Of a DNA stretch of 64,000 nucleotides, positions 18,263-28,743 are shown piece by piece. The translations under genes and the position numbers were made by a program. The first letter of the stretch is position 1; each line of letters begins with the position of its first letter. The notes beneath the pieces are model-generated. The model saw only the letters and a list, made by a program, of their open reading frames with translations, ran no database searches and was not told the DNA's origin. The DNA comes from Mycobacteroides franklinii. Lineage in GTDB: Bacteria; Actinomycetota; Actinomycetes; Mycobacteriales; Mycobacteriaceae. The DNA is taken from positions 248,001 through 312,000 of the forward strand of contig NZ_MAFQ01000001.1 of assembly GCF_002013895.1 (NCBI RefSeq), read 5' to 3'.

Positions 18263-18281
18263 CTTCTCAGCGGCACCTCAG
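18263..18281 (+). promoter_or_regulatory. MprA-box-like direct repeat
   Basis: Two 8-nt half-sites TTCTCAGC and ACCTCAGA are separated by 3 nt. The shared CTCAG core and the 19-nt layout resemble what is described for MprA, the envelope-stress response regulator. It sits about 85 nt upstream of the membrane protein at 18365. This is inference from pattern only. Confidence 0.35.
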
Positions 18282-18364
18282 ATTCGTTCACTAGCTTCGC
18301 GGCATCCGGCGCTATCGGCTCGGTGTGAGGTCGAGCGACGAACAGTCACGGAGGTGCCGAGGGA

Positions 18365-18817
18365 ATGCCGCTGCGAGAGCCTGCCGATCCAGAACAGACG
18401 GCGAGGGCGTGGAGCGATAGTGAGGAGGAGCCCACGCAGTTGATCCCGGTGGCCCGGGCGCCCGGGAACCGCAGGCAGCAGATCTGGATCATCGGCACGC
18501 TTGTGGCTGCGGTAGTGCTCGTGCTGATCCTTCTCGGGTATCTGCTTCTCGGTCCCCAGAAGGCGACGGTGCCGCCGCTGGTTCCCATCACCGCGGTGAC
18601 GACCCCTTCGGCGTCTCCATCGGCCCCAACATCTACCGCGCCTGCGTCGACGGAAACCGTCACCGAGACGGTAACCGCAACGACCTTCATCCCGGCGCCG
18701 GCGGTCACGCCGACAACCGATGCGCCACCGAGCACCACGGCGAGGACGGACCCGAACGATGTCTGGAAGGCATGCCGACAGATGCATCCGCACCGGTGGT
18801 GCAACGGATATCGGTAA
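18365..18817 (+). CDS. Single-pass membrane protein with Thr/Ser/Pro-rich exterior domain
   Basis: A 150-residue protein. An acidic cytoplasmic N-terminus (residues 1-40, including EEEPTQLIPV) is followed by one transmembrane helix at about 41-63 and a Thr/Ser/Pro/Ala-rich linker (about 65-130) that is a likely target for O-mannosylation. A short C-terminal tail contains two Cys and His-rich residues (CRQMHPHRWC). No family name is recognised. GGAGG is 11 nt before ATG 18365. A nested hairpin follows the stop, and a candidate MprA box lies upstream, which would fit an envelope-stress role. Confidence 0.7.
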   Translation: MPLREPADPEQTARAWSDSEEEPTQLIPVARAPGNRRQQIWIIGTLVAAVVLVLILLGYLLLGPQKATVPPLVPITAVTTPSASPSAPTSTAPASTETVTETVTATTFIPAPAVTPTTDAPPSTTARTDPNDVWKACRQMHPHRWCNGYR

Positions 18818-18821
18818 CCGG

Positions 18822-18860
18822 CGCCTAGAACGCCCCGCGGGGGCGCCGGGACTCTAGGCG
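18822..18860 (+). terminator. Nested GC-rich hairpin after the membrane protein gene
   Basis: Outer stem CGCCTAGA (18822-18829) pairs with TCTAGGCG (18853-18860). Inner stem CGCCCC (18831-18836) pairs with GGGGCG (18840-18845). It lies just after the stop codon at 18817. No U-tract follows, as is common in mycobacteria. Confidence 0.5.
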
Positions 18861-18910
18861 TAGGTGTCAGCCGCATTGACATGCTAGGAGACTGGGCGCA
18901 CGCTGGTGCA

Positions 18911-19219
18911 ATGAGTGAGCCGATCGTCTTCATCAACGTGTTCGAACTCGCGGCGGACAAAGTCGACGCGTTCCTCGCCGGATGGAAGAAACGTGCCGAG
19001 TTCATGGCCGAGCAGCCGGGGTTCCTGTCGTTCCGAATACATCGGGCAATAGTCCCGGGCACGCGCTTTCAGCTGGTGAACATCGCGAACTGGGAGAGCA
19101 TTGAGGCGCTGACCACTGCGACGGGCAACGACCGATTTCAATCGATGGTCCGAGAGGCCGCGGCCGAATTCGATGCGGTGGCCTACCCGGCGGTGTACCA
19201 CGTCGCCCTCGAGGTGTGA
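18911..19219 (+). CDS. Antibiotic biosynthesis monooxygenase (ABM)-fold protein
   Basis: A 102-residue single-domain protein. The sequence MSEPIVFINVFE followed by AGWKKRAEFMAEQPGFLSFRIHRA and a VNIANWESIEALTTA segment matches the ferredoxin-like ABM fold, including the W of the NxxxW motif. The family includes cofactor-free oxygenases and heme-degrading IsdG/MhuD relatives, but the MhuD heme His pattern is not obvious here, so heme degradation is not claimed. I chose ATG 18911; the frame starts 10 codons earlier without support. It converges with fadH, with an inverted repeat between them. Confidence 0.8.
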   Translation: MSEPIVFINVFELAADKVDAFLAGWKKRAEFMAEQPGFLSFRIHRAIVPGTRFQLVNIANWESIEALTTATGNDRFQSMVREAAAEFDAVAYPAVYHVALEV

Positions 19220-19240
19220 AGGAACTGGCTCAACCGCCCA

Positions 19241-19290
19241 GCGTGAAGTTATTGCGGCGAATCGACTGAATTCCCGCAATAACTTCACGC
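19241..19290. terminator. 17-bp perfect inverted repeat between convergent genes
   Basis: GCGTGAAGTTATTGCGG (19241-19257) is the exact reverse complement of 19274-19290, with a 16-nt loop. It sits between the convergent monooxygenase gene and fadH, so it can act as a bidirectional terminator. A related repeat with the same loop length occurs at 41354-41413. Confidence 0.6.
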
Positions 19291-19303
19291 TCGCGGCGGG
19301 TGT

Positions 19304-21893
<2,590 letters not shown>

Positions 21894-21924
21894 GGCAGCA
21901 TGCTGACACGAAATGGGACCCCTA

Positions 21925-21945
21925 TGCAACTTGTTGCAGTGCAAC
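21925..21945. promoter_or_regulatory. Triple half-site operator upstream of the PadR gene
   Basis: TGCAAC (21925-21930), GTTGCA (21933-21938) and TGCAAC (21940-21945) form two overlapping palindromes. The site is 32 nt before the PadR GTG and 90 nt before the ferredoxin remnant, so it could control both directions. The binding protein is inferred to be the neighbouring PadR. Confidence 0.5.
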
Positions 21946-22036
21946 AGTCTGCATACAAGATTCACTTAAGTGTTGCCATTGGTAGCAGTAACTGTGAGGA
22001 ACGCGTAACTGGCCGGAATTCGTCGGGAGGTCATTC

Positions 22037-22391
22037 GTGACATACGTCATCGCCGAACCATGTGTTGACCTGATGGACAAGGCGTGTGTCGAGGAATGCC
22101 CCGTCGACTGCATTGACGAGGGTGCCCGGACGGTGCGCACCCATCCCGACGAGTGCGCCGATTGCAATGTGTCCGAACCGGTTTACCCCGTGGAGGCGAT
22201 CTGCCCCCGAGGGTGATGTGCCCGGCGAGTGGAGTGGTTACGTGCGCGCCAACGCGGACTTCTTCGCCGACCTCGGTGTGACGTCGAGCGCCCGCAGGGC
22301 GGGCAAGATCGATCGGGACGCACCGCTCGTCGCGCAACTCCCGCGCAGGACTGGGCGCGCCTGCTGGACGCCGGACCAAGTTAAGCGTTAA
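22037..22391 (+). pseudogene. Decayed ferredoxin, tandem copy of fdxC
   Basis: The GTG at 22037 has a strong GGGAGG upstream. The first 57 codons align with FdxC (MTYVIAEPCVDLMDKAC against [17 protein letters not shown]), then the frame ends with TGA at about 22217. A run of five C at about 22204 appears to carry one extra base: in the next frame similarity resumes (EGDVPGEWSGYVRANADFFADLG) and continues to a TAA at 22391. Two cluster-ligand cysteines present in FdxC are replaced (GAC becomes NVS, VCP becomes VYP), so even a repaired frame could not hold the same clusters. It is a duplicate in decay. Confidence 0.8.
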
Positions 22392-22534
22392 GCTAAGTAT
22401 CTGTAACCGCCGGATACGGCTAGATTGCCCCGACGGGTTAGGGCAGCCTGTGTCGAGAGGCACATCGAGGGACCGGGATACTGGCCGCAACGCATGAACT
22501 GGACATCAACGCAGGAAATATCGAGGAGACCTTC

Positions 22535-22861
22535 GTGACCTACACGATCGCGGAACCGTGCGTCGACGTTATGGACAAGGCATGTATTGAAGAGTGCCCC
22601 GTCGACTGCATCTACGAGGGCGGGCGGATGCTTTACATCCATCCCGACGAATGCGTGGACTGCGGTGCGTGCGAACCGGTGTGCCCGGTGGAGGCCATCT
22701 TCTACGAGGATGACGTGCCGGACCAGTGGACCGGCTACATCCAGTCCAACGCCGACTTCTTCGTCGATCTGGGCTCGCCTGGTGGCGCCGCGAAGGTGGG
22801 CAAGACCGAATACGATCCGCCGTCGGTCAAGGAGCTTCCGCCCATGGGTGAGGGACACTGA
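22535..22861 (+). CDS. fdxC: 7Fe ferredoxin FdxC
   Basis: A 108-residue ferredoxin. The cysteines lie in [17 protein letters not shown] and then [12 protein letters not shown], the pattern that ligates one [3Fe-4S] and one [4Fe-4S] cluster in the 7Fe type; the C-terminal extension ([17 protein letters not shown]) is typical of actinobacterial FdxC/FdxA. It carries electrons to cytochromes P450 or other oxidoreductases. GTG 22535 is preceded by GAGGAG about 8 nt upstream. The stop touches the dapC open frame, so the two are probably co-transcribed, as Rv1177-Rv1178. Confidence 0.95.
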   Translation: MTYTIAEPCVDVMDKACIEECPVDCIYEGGRMLYIHPDECVDCGACEPVCPVEAIFYEDDVPDQWTGYIQSNADFFVDLGSPGGAAKVGKTEYDPPSVKELPPMGEGH

Positions 22862-23973
22862 GCTCGCTAGCGGATCGGCGCGTATCGTCCTCTCTCCCTG
22901 AGTTTCCCTGGGACACCATCGCCGATGCCAAGGCGACCGCCGCGGCGCACCCTGACGGGATCGTCGACCTTTCGGTCGGCACTCCCGTCGACAGCGTGGC
23001 CCCGGTCATACGCGACGCGTTGGCCGCGGCCAGCGATTTGCCCGGGTATCCGGCGACCGCGGGCACGCCGGCATTGCGACAGGCCATTCGTGACGCCGTC
23101 ACCCGGCGATACGGCATTGTGCCGCTGGCCGATAACGCCGTGCTGCCGGTCGTCGGCACCAAGGAGCTCATCGCGTGGCTGCCGACCCTGCTCGGGTTGA
23201 GTGCCGACGACCTGATCGTCATCCCCGAATTGGCCTACCCCACCTATGAAGTAGGCGCGCGCCTGGCGCGGGTACCGACAGTCCGGGCGGACTCGCTGAC
23301 TCAACTGGGGCCGCAGCATCCGACCTTGATCTACCTGAACTCGCCCAGTAACCCGACCGGTGCGGTACTGCCGGTGGAGCATCTGCGCAAGGTGGTCGAG
23401 TGGGCGCGCGAACGCGGTGCTCTGGTGGTATCCGATGAGTGCTACCTCGGTCTCGGGTGGGAGGCGGACCCGGTGTCGGTCCTCGATCCCCGGGTCTGTG
23501 ACGGCGACACCGCTGGGCTGTTGGCCGTGCACTCGCTGTCCAAGACTTCATCGCTCGCGGGGTACCGGGCCGGATTCGTGTTGGGTGACGCCTCGGTGGT
23601 TGGCGAGTTGCTCGCGGTGCGCAAGCACGCCGGGATGATGGTGCCCGGACCGGTGCAGGCGGCGATGACCGCCGCCCTGAGCGAGGACGAGCATCAGCGC
23701 GATCAGCGCGCCCGCTATGAGCATCGCCGCGACAGGCTTTCGAAAGCTTTGACTGACAACGGATTCCGAATCGATCACTCCGAGGCCGGCTTGTATCTGT
23801 GGGCCACCCGGGGCGACTCCTGTGACGATGCGCTGGCGTATCTGGCGCAGCGCGGGATTCTGGTGGCGCCCGGTCGGTTCTATGGGCCGCTCGGCAGGGA
23901 ACATGTGCGCGTGGCGCTCACCGCGACCGATGAGCGCATCGACGCCGCAGCGCACCGCCTGACTGCCAGCTGA
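22858..23973 (+). CDS. dapC: N-succinyldiaminopimelate aminotransferase DapC
   Basis: A PLP fold-type I aminotransferase of about 371 residues. It has [10 protein letters not shown] near residue 160, the [10 protein letters not shown] segment, and the PLP lysine in [17 protein letters not shown]. DapC makes N-succinyl-LL-2-amino-6-ketopimelate to diaminopimelate precursor conversions in lysine and peptidoglycan synthesis. The N-terminus is unusual: homology reaches back to [14 protein letters not shown], before the first ATG/GTG/TTG in frame (GTG 22996). Upstream in frame there are only CTG 22858, overlapping the fdxC stop as CTGA, and GTA 22882 at the position where M. tuberculosis DapC begins with Val. 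I give the CTG as start with reserve. Confidence 0.9.
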   Translation: MSSLADRRVSSSLPEFPWDTIADAKATAAAHPDGIVDLSVGTPVDSVAPVIRDALAAASDLPGYPATAGTPALRQAIRDAVTRRYGIVPLADNAVLPVVGTKELIAWLPTLLGLSADDLIVIPELAYPTYEVGARLARVPTVRADSLTQLGPQHPTLIYLNSPSNPTGAVLPVEHLRKVVEWARERGALVVSDECYLGLGWEADPVSVLDPRVCDGDTAGLLAVHSLSKTSSLAGYRAGFVLGDASVVGELLAVRKHAGMMVPGPVQAAMTAALSEDEHQRDQRARYEHRRDRLSKALTDNGFRIDHSEAGLYLWATRGDSCDDALAYLAQRGILVAPGRFYGPLGREHVRVALTATDERIDAAAHRLTAS

Positions 23974-23991
23974 TCCACAGCATCGCTTCGG

Positions 23992-23997
23992 TACCTT
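23992..23997 (+). promoter_or_regulatory. -10-like TACCTT before the GT-C glycosyltransferase
   Basis: TACCTT is followed by 6 nt and the GTG at 24004, consistent with a leaderless transcript. Confidence 0.4.
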
Positions 23998-24003
23998 CGG
24001 TGC

Positions 24004-25971
24004 GTGCTGACGACCACCGAGCCCGAAGCTGCCCCTCTGACCGTATCGCGAGAACGAATCGCACTCTGTGCCTTATTGGTTGGCACAGCAGTGCTCTACC
24101 TGTGGAATCTGTCGGCGAACGGCTGGGCCAACGAGTTCTACGCGGCGGCCGTGCAGGCAGGGTCGGTGTCGTGGAAGGCGTTCATCTTCGGTTCGTCGGA
24201 CGCGGCCAATTCGATCACCGTCGACAAGCCGCCGCTGTTTCTCTGGCCGATGGAACTCAGTGTCCGGCTGTTCGGCTTCAGTTCCTGGTCGATGCTGGTG
24301 CCCCAGGCACTCATCGGTGTCGCGGGGGTGGCCTTGCTGTGGTGGACCGTCCGTCGCAATGCAGGGCCAACGGCGGCGTTCCTCGCGGGCCTCGTGCTGG
24401 CCCTGGTTCCCATCTACGCGTCGATGTGCCGGTACAACAATCCCGAACCGATGATGCTGCTGCTCATGATCGCCTCCGTGTGGGCGGTACTGGAGGCGGT
24501 GCGGGACGGCCGGACCCGTTGGCTGGTGTTCTCGGGACTGTGTGTGGGGCTCGGGTTCCTCACCAAACAACTCGAGGCGTTGATCGCGGTGCCTGCGCTC
24601 GGGGCGACGTATCTGCTGTGTGGCCCACCTGCTCTGACGGTCCGGCTGCGCCAGCTCGGTGTCGCCGCCGCGGCGGCGATCCTCGGGGGCGGGTGGTGGG
24701 TGGCACTTGCCGAACTGTGGCCGGTCTCTTCGCGACCATGGATCGGTGGTTCGCCGTCGAACTCTTTTCTGGAGTTGACATTCGGCTATAACGGCCTGGA
24801 TCGGATCACTGGCAAGCACGCGGGGAACAGCCCCATGACGTCGCTCGCGAAGGACAATCCGCTGGCCTCCCAGCAGGGCTTCGGGCGCATGTTCAGTTCG
24901 ATCATCGGAGGCCAGATCAGTTGGCTGCTGGCCGCGGCGCTGGTACTCACCGTCACCGCCGCGGTCGTGCTGCGCAAGGCGCCGCGGACCGATCTGGAAC
25001 GTGCATGTGTCATCGGCTTCGGTGGCTGGCTGTTGATCGTCTGGCTGCTCTTCGATTTCATGACCGGCAAGGGCGGCATGTTCAGCCCGTACTACACGGT
25101 GGCGCTTGCGCCTGCCATCGCTGCTCAGGTAGGTCTGGGCGCCGCCGTGGTGTGGCGCCATCGTGAGACACGCTGGGCACGATGGCTTTGTGCGGCACTG
25201 GTACTCGGGACCGGTGTGTGGGCAGTGGTCGTGTTGGCTCGTGAACCGGGGTTCGTGCCGTGGTTGCGATGGGTGATTGTGGCGGTTGCCATTCTGGCGG
25301 CGGCGATCTGGGCGAGCGGCCGGTACCGCGAGGCCGGTGTGGTGGCCACGGCGGTGGCCATGCTGGCGGGCCCGCTGGCATTCTGCGTCGATACCACCGG
25401 CCACGGCACCCACGGGGGATTGCCGCTGGCGGGACCGACGGCGGCGCACGTCGATTTCTTCCGGGCGATGAAGCAGGCCGCCAAAGACGCAGGCGAGCAC
25501 AAGGAGTCCAAGGCGACACCGGCGCTGGCCGCGATCCTGAAGGCTGCGCCCCAGGATGACGACCGGACACAGGAGCGCACGCCCGATCCGGATCTCACGG
25601 CGTATCTCGAACACGACGCGGGCCGCTATACCTGGATGGCGGCGGCTGTACGGTCCAACACGGCCGCGCCCTATCAGCTGACATCAGGGCACCCCGTCAT
25701 GCCTGTCGGTGGGTTCACCGGTCGGGATCCCTTCCCGGCCTTGGCGCAGTTCCAGGACTATGTTGCGCGGCGCCAAATCCACTTCTTCGTCGTGGAACGT
25801 CTGGCGGCACCGCCCAAAGGCGACAGTCAGCCGGAAGTGTCCACCGCCATCACCGAATGGGTGGAACGAACCTTCACGCCCCGTGGATTCCATGGTGTCG
25901 CGGTCTTCGACCTGACCAGCCCCGCGTCGGTTCCGGCCGATCTGACGGTGCCCGTGCCCATCGATCCCTAG
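24004..25971 (+). CDS. Polytopic GT-C glycosyltransferase (ArnT/YkcB-like, GT39 type)
   Basis: A 655-residue integral membrane protein with about 10-12 hydrophobic helices in the first two thirds and a soluble C-terminal domain (about 470-655). The N-terminal loop GWANEFYAAAVQAGS with FGSSDAANSITVDKPPLFLW is typical of the YkcB/ArnT-like family; the Glu or Asp there serves as catalytic acid. Such enzymes transfer a sugar, often mannose or aminoarabinose-like units, from polyprenyl phosphate to an envelope acceptor outside the membrane. Which donor and acceptor are used cannot be told. It starts 30 nt after dapC on the same strand but has its own promoter-like hexamer. Confidence 0.85.
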   Translation: MLTTTEPEAAPLTVSRERIALCALLVGTAVLYLWNLSANGWANEFYAAAVQAGSVSWKAFIFGSSDAANSITVDKPPLFLWPMELSVRLFGFSSWSMLVPQALIGVAGVALLWWTVRRNAGPTAAFLAGLVLALVPIYASMCRYNNPEPMMLLLMIASVWAVLEAVRDGRTRWLVFSGLCVGLGFLTKQLEALIAVPALGATYLLCGPPALTVRLRQLGVAAAAAILGGGWWVALAELWPVSSRPWIGGSPSNSFLELTFGYNGLDRITGKHAGNSPMTSLAKDNPLASQQGFGRMFSSIIGGQISWLLAAALVLTVTAAVVLRKAPRTDLERACVIGFGGWLLIVWLLFDFMTGKGGMFSPYYTVALAPAIAAQVGLGAAVVWRHRETRWARWLCAALVLGTGVWAVVVLAREPGFVPWLRWVIVAVAILAAAIWASGRYREAGVVATAVAMLAGPLAFCVDTTGHGTHGGLPLAGPTAAHVDFFRAMKQAAKDAGEHKESKATPALAAILKAAPQDDDRTQERTPDPDLTAYLEHDAGRYTWMAAAVRSNTAAPYQLTSGHPVMPVGGFTGRDPFPALAQFQDYVARRQIHFFVVERLAAPPKGDSQPEVSTAITEWVERTFTPRGFHGVAVFDLTSPASVPADLTVPVPIDP

Positions 25972-26102
25972 CGATACATAGGTCCGCTACCACACGTAAC
26001 GTCCTGCCGGATTTTGGCGTTACCTGAGGTTTCCTTGCGTGTTTCCCGCGCAATCTCCTCTAATGCTCGACACCCCCGGGTGAACAGGACGATGCTTGGT
26101 TC

Positions 26103-27770
26103 ATGGATGCCATCACCAATGTGCCGGCTCCCGCCAATGAGCCCGTGCTCACCTACGCGCCGAACACTCCCGAACGCGATCGATTGGCGACGGCACTGTC
26201 AGACCTGACCGCGACGCCGATTGATCTACCGCACGTGATCGGTGGGGTGCGCCGGATGAGTGCCGGTGAGCGCATCGAGGTGGTGCAGCCGCATAACCAC
26301 CGCTCCGTGCTGGGTACCGTCACCAACGCGGGTCATATCGAGGCCCGGGACGCGGTAGAGGCAGCCATCGCTGCCAAGAATGATTGGGCAGCACTGCCTT
26401 TCGATGACAGGGCAGCGGTCTTCCTGCGTGCCGCTGATCTATTGACCGGCCCGTGGCGTGCCACACTGAATGCCGCCACCATGCTCGGGCAATCCAAGAC
26501 TGCCTACCAGGCCGAGATCGATTCGGCCTGCGAGCTGGCCGACTTCTGGCGGTTCAATGTCCAGTTCGCGCGGCATATCCTCGCCGAACAACCCAGCAGC
26601 GGTGGTGGGGCGTGGAACAGAATGGAGTACCGCCCGCTGGAGGGCTTCGTCTACGCCATCACGCCGTTCAACTTCACGGCGATCGCGGGAAATCTGCCCA
26701 CGGCCCCAGCGCTTTTGGGGAACACGGTGGTATGGAAGCCGTCCGTCACACAGGCTTTCGCCGCACATTTCACCCTGGAGCTCCTCGAAGCGGCCGGATT
26801 ACCGCCCGGTGTCATCAACCTGGTGAACGGAGACGGCCTCGCGGTGTCCGATGTGGCACTCGCCGATGCGCGTCTGGCGGGCATTCACTTCACCGGCTCC
26901 ACCCGCACGTTCCAGCATCTGTGGCGTGAGGTCGGTACCAACATTGACAGCTACGACACCTACCCGCGGCTGGTCGGTGAAACCGGCGGCAAGGACTTCG
27001 TCGTCGCACATGCCTCGGCACGCCCGGATGTATTGCGCACGGCCCTTATTCGCGGAGCCTTCGACTATCAGGGGCAGAAGTGTTCCGCCGCCTCCCGTGC
27101 CTTCGTGGCGCGGTCGGTGTGGGATCGGATGGGTGACGAATTTCTCGATGCCACCTCGGGTCTGACGTACGGCGACGTCACCGACCTCTCGAACTTCGGC
27201 GGCGCCGTCATCGACGAGAAATCGTTCAGGCGCAACGCGGCCGCCATCGATCGCGCCAAGAGTGCTGGGGTGACGATCGCCGCGGGCGGTGAATACGACG
27301 ACAGTCAAGGGTATTTCGTCCGCCCCACCGTGCTGCTCTCGGATGATCCGACGGATGAGGCATTCTCCACCGAATACTTCGGTCCGATCCTGGCGGTGCA
27401 CGTCTATCCCGACGACGACTACCAGCGCATCCTCGATGTCGTCGACACCGGTTCGCGGTACGGACTGACCGGTGCGGTTATCGCCGATGATCGTCAGGCG
27501 GTACAGACGGCCAGTGACCGGCTTCGTTACGCGGCGGGAAACTTCTATATCAATGACAAGCCCACGGGCGCCGTTGTCGGCCAGCAGCCCTTCGGCGGGG
27601 GCCGGGCATCGGGCACCGACGATAAGGCCGGATCGCCACTGAATCTGCAGCGCTGGCTGTTGCCCCGGTCCATCAAGGAAACCTTCGACGCTCCAACGGA
27701 ACACCGATATCCGCATATGGATGATCCGGGTGCGGGAAGACGGGTAGCGGGGGAGCGTGAGGATGGCTGA
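26103..27770 (+). CDS. rocA: L-glutamate gamma-semialdehyde (1-pyrroline-5-carboxylate) dehydrogenase
   Basis: A 555-residue aldehyde dehydrogenase. The catalytic Glu lies in LVGETGGKDF (about residue 300), the nucleophile Cys in DYQGQKCSAASRAF (about 325), and the NAD-binding segment around residues 205-260 includes FNFTAIAGNLPTAPALLGN. It oxidises glutamate semialdehyde to glutamate, the second step of proline breakdown. proDH follows with an 8-nt overlap, so the two enzymes form one operon, as Rv1187-Rv1188. A short inverted repeat GTAACG/CGTTAC at 25996-26023 lies in the upstream gap and could be an operator; the PruC-like activator gene seen beside it in M. tuberculosis is absent from the window. 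Confidence 0.95.
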   Translation: MDAITNVPAPANEPVLTYAPNTPERDRLATALSDLTATPIDLPHVIGGVRRMSAGERIEVVQPHNHRSVLGTVTNAGHIEARDAVEAAIAAKNDWAALPFDDRAAVFLRAADLLTGPWRATLNAATMLGQSKTAYQAEIDSACELADFWRFNVQFARHILAEQPSSGGGAWNRMEYRPLEGFVYAITPFNFTAIAGNLPTAPALLGNTVVWKPSVTQAFAAHFTLELLEAAGLPPGVINLVNGDGLAVSDVALADARLAGIHFTGSTRTFQHLWREVGTNIDSYDTYPRLVGETGGKDFVVAHASARPDVLRTALIRGAFDYQGQKCSAASRAFVARSVWDRMGDEFLDATSGLTYGDVTDLSNFGGAVIDEKSFRRNAAAIDRAKSAGVTIAAGGEYDDSQGYFVRPTVLLSDDPTDEAFSTEYFGPILAVHVYPDDDYQRILDVVDTGSRYGLTGAVIADDRQAVQTASDRLRYAAGNFYINDKPTGAVVGQQPFGGGRASGTDDKAGSPLNLQRWLLPRSIKETFDAPTEHRYPHMDDPGAGRRVAGEREDG

Positions 27771-28728
27771 GTGGTTCGGGAAGACGGCCAGGCCGGCCAT
27801 TCTGGCGGCCAGCAGGTCGGCTCGGTTGCGGCATGCCGCCGAACGGATGCCACTGACCCGGCAGGTGGTGCGCCGCTTCGTCCCCGGTGAATCTCAGGAG
27901 GATGTGCTCGGGGCAAGCACCGTGCTGCTCGATTCGGGGCGGTTCATCTCGATTGACTACCTCGGTGAGGACACCACCGACAGCGAGCAGGCCACCCGCA
28001 CGGTGTCGGCCTACCTGTCGCTGTTGGATGCGCTGGCCCAGCGCAGTGACACCGTGCATACCGGTGTTCGGCCACTGGAGATCTCGCTCAAGCTGTCCGC
28101 GCTGGGGCAGGCGTTGCCGCGCGATGGGGAGCGTATCGCCCTGGAAAATGCGCAACTGTTGTGTGCCAAGGCGGATCAAGCCGGAGTGTGGGTCACCGTC
28201 GATGCCGAGGACCACACCACCACGGATTCGACCCTGGGCATCGTCCGTGAACTGCGGGCCGACTTCCCGTGGCTGGGCACCGTGCTGCAGGCATATCTGA
28301 AACGCACCTACGCCGACTGCGGTGACCTGTCAGGCAAAGGCTCGCGCATTCGGCTATGCAAGGGTGCCTATGACGAACCCGCGTCCGTCGCGCACCGGGA
28401 CCCGGAGGACGTGGACGTCGCGTACTTGCGCTGCTTGCGCGTGTTGATGGAGGGCGACGGGTACCCGATGGTAGCCTCGCACGATCCCGCCATCATCGAG
28501 GCGGCGACCCTGATGGCACGCGAGACCGGCAGGGGTCCCGGCGATTACGAGTACCAGATGCTCTATGGGATTCGTGATGCTGAGCAGCGCCGGTTGAACG
28601 CCGAGGGCCACCATATGCGGGTGTATGTGCCGTTCGGTGAGGAGTGGTACGGGTACTTTGTGCGACGTATCGCCGAACGCCCCGCGAACATGACCTTCTT
28701 CCTTCGTGCATTGGTCCCGGGAGGCTAG
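27763..28728 (+). CDS. Proline dehydrogenase
   Basis: A 321-residue monofunctional FAD proline dehydrogenase. The TIM-barrel features include EISLKLSALGQ near residue 110, VTVDAEDHTTTDSTL near 145, RIRLCKGAYDEP near 200, the ASHDPAIIEAA segment near 245 and YEYQMLYGIRD near 267, all characteristic of PutA/PRODH substrate and flavin contacts. It oxidises proline to pyrroline-5-carboxylate and passes electrons to the membrane quinone pool. The ATG at 27763, inside the end of rocA and behind GGGGGAG, is preferred over GTG 27757. It corresponds to Rv1188. Confidence 0.94.
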   Translation: MAEWFGKTARPAILAASRSARLRHAAERMPLTRQVVRRFVPGESQEDVLGASTVLLDSGRFISIDYLGEDTTDSEQATRTVSAYLSLLDALAQRSDTVHTGVRPLEISLKLSALGQALPRDGERIALENAQLLCAKADQAGVWVTVDAEDHTTTDSTLGIVRELRADFPWLGTVLQAYLKRTYADCGDLSGKGSRIRLCKGAYDEPASVAHRDPEDVDVAYLRCLRVLMEGDGYPMVASHDPAIIEAATLMARETGRGPGDYEYQMLYGIRDAEQRRLNAEGHHMRVYVPFGEEWYGYFVRRIAERPANMTFFLRALVPGG

Positions 28729-28731
28729 CTT

Positions 28732-28737
28732 TAGGCT
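28732..28737 (+). promoter_or_regulatory. -10-like TAGGCT before fadD36
   Basis: TAGGCT, 6 nt, ATG at 28744. The 12 nt from TAGGCT onward (TAGGCTGGCTTC) are almost identical to the segment before the LOG gene at 36714. Confidence 0.45.
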
Positions 28738-28743
28738 GGCTTC

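Noticed and set aside
24073..25614. 513-codon minus-strand frame across the GT-C gene
   Set aside because: Arg/His/Gln-rich shadow; the plus strand has clear membrane helices and family motifs.
25996..26023. GTAACG/CGTTAC inverted repeat before rocA as a PruC site
   Set aside because: Only 6 bp with a long spacer and no PruC gene in the window; noted in the rocA entry but not called.
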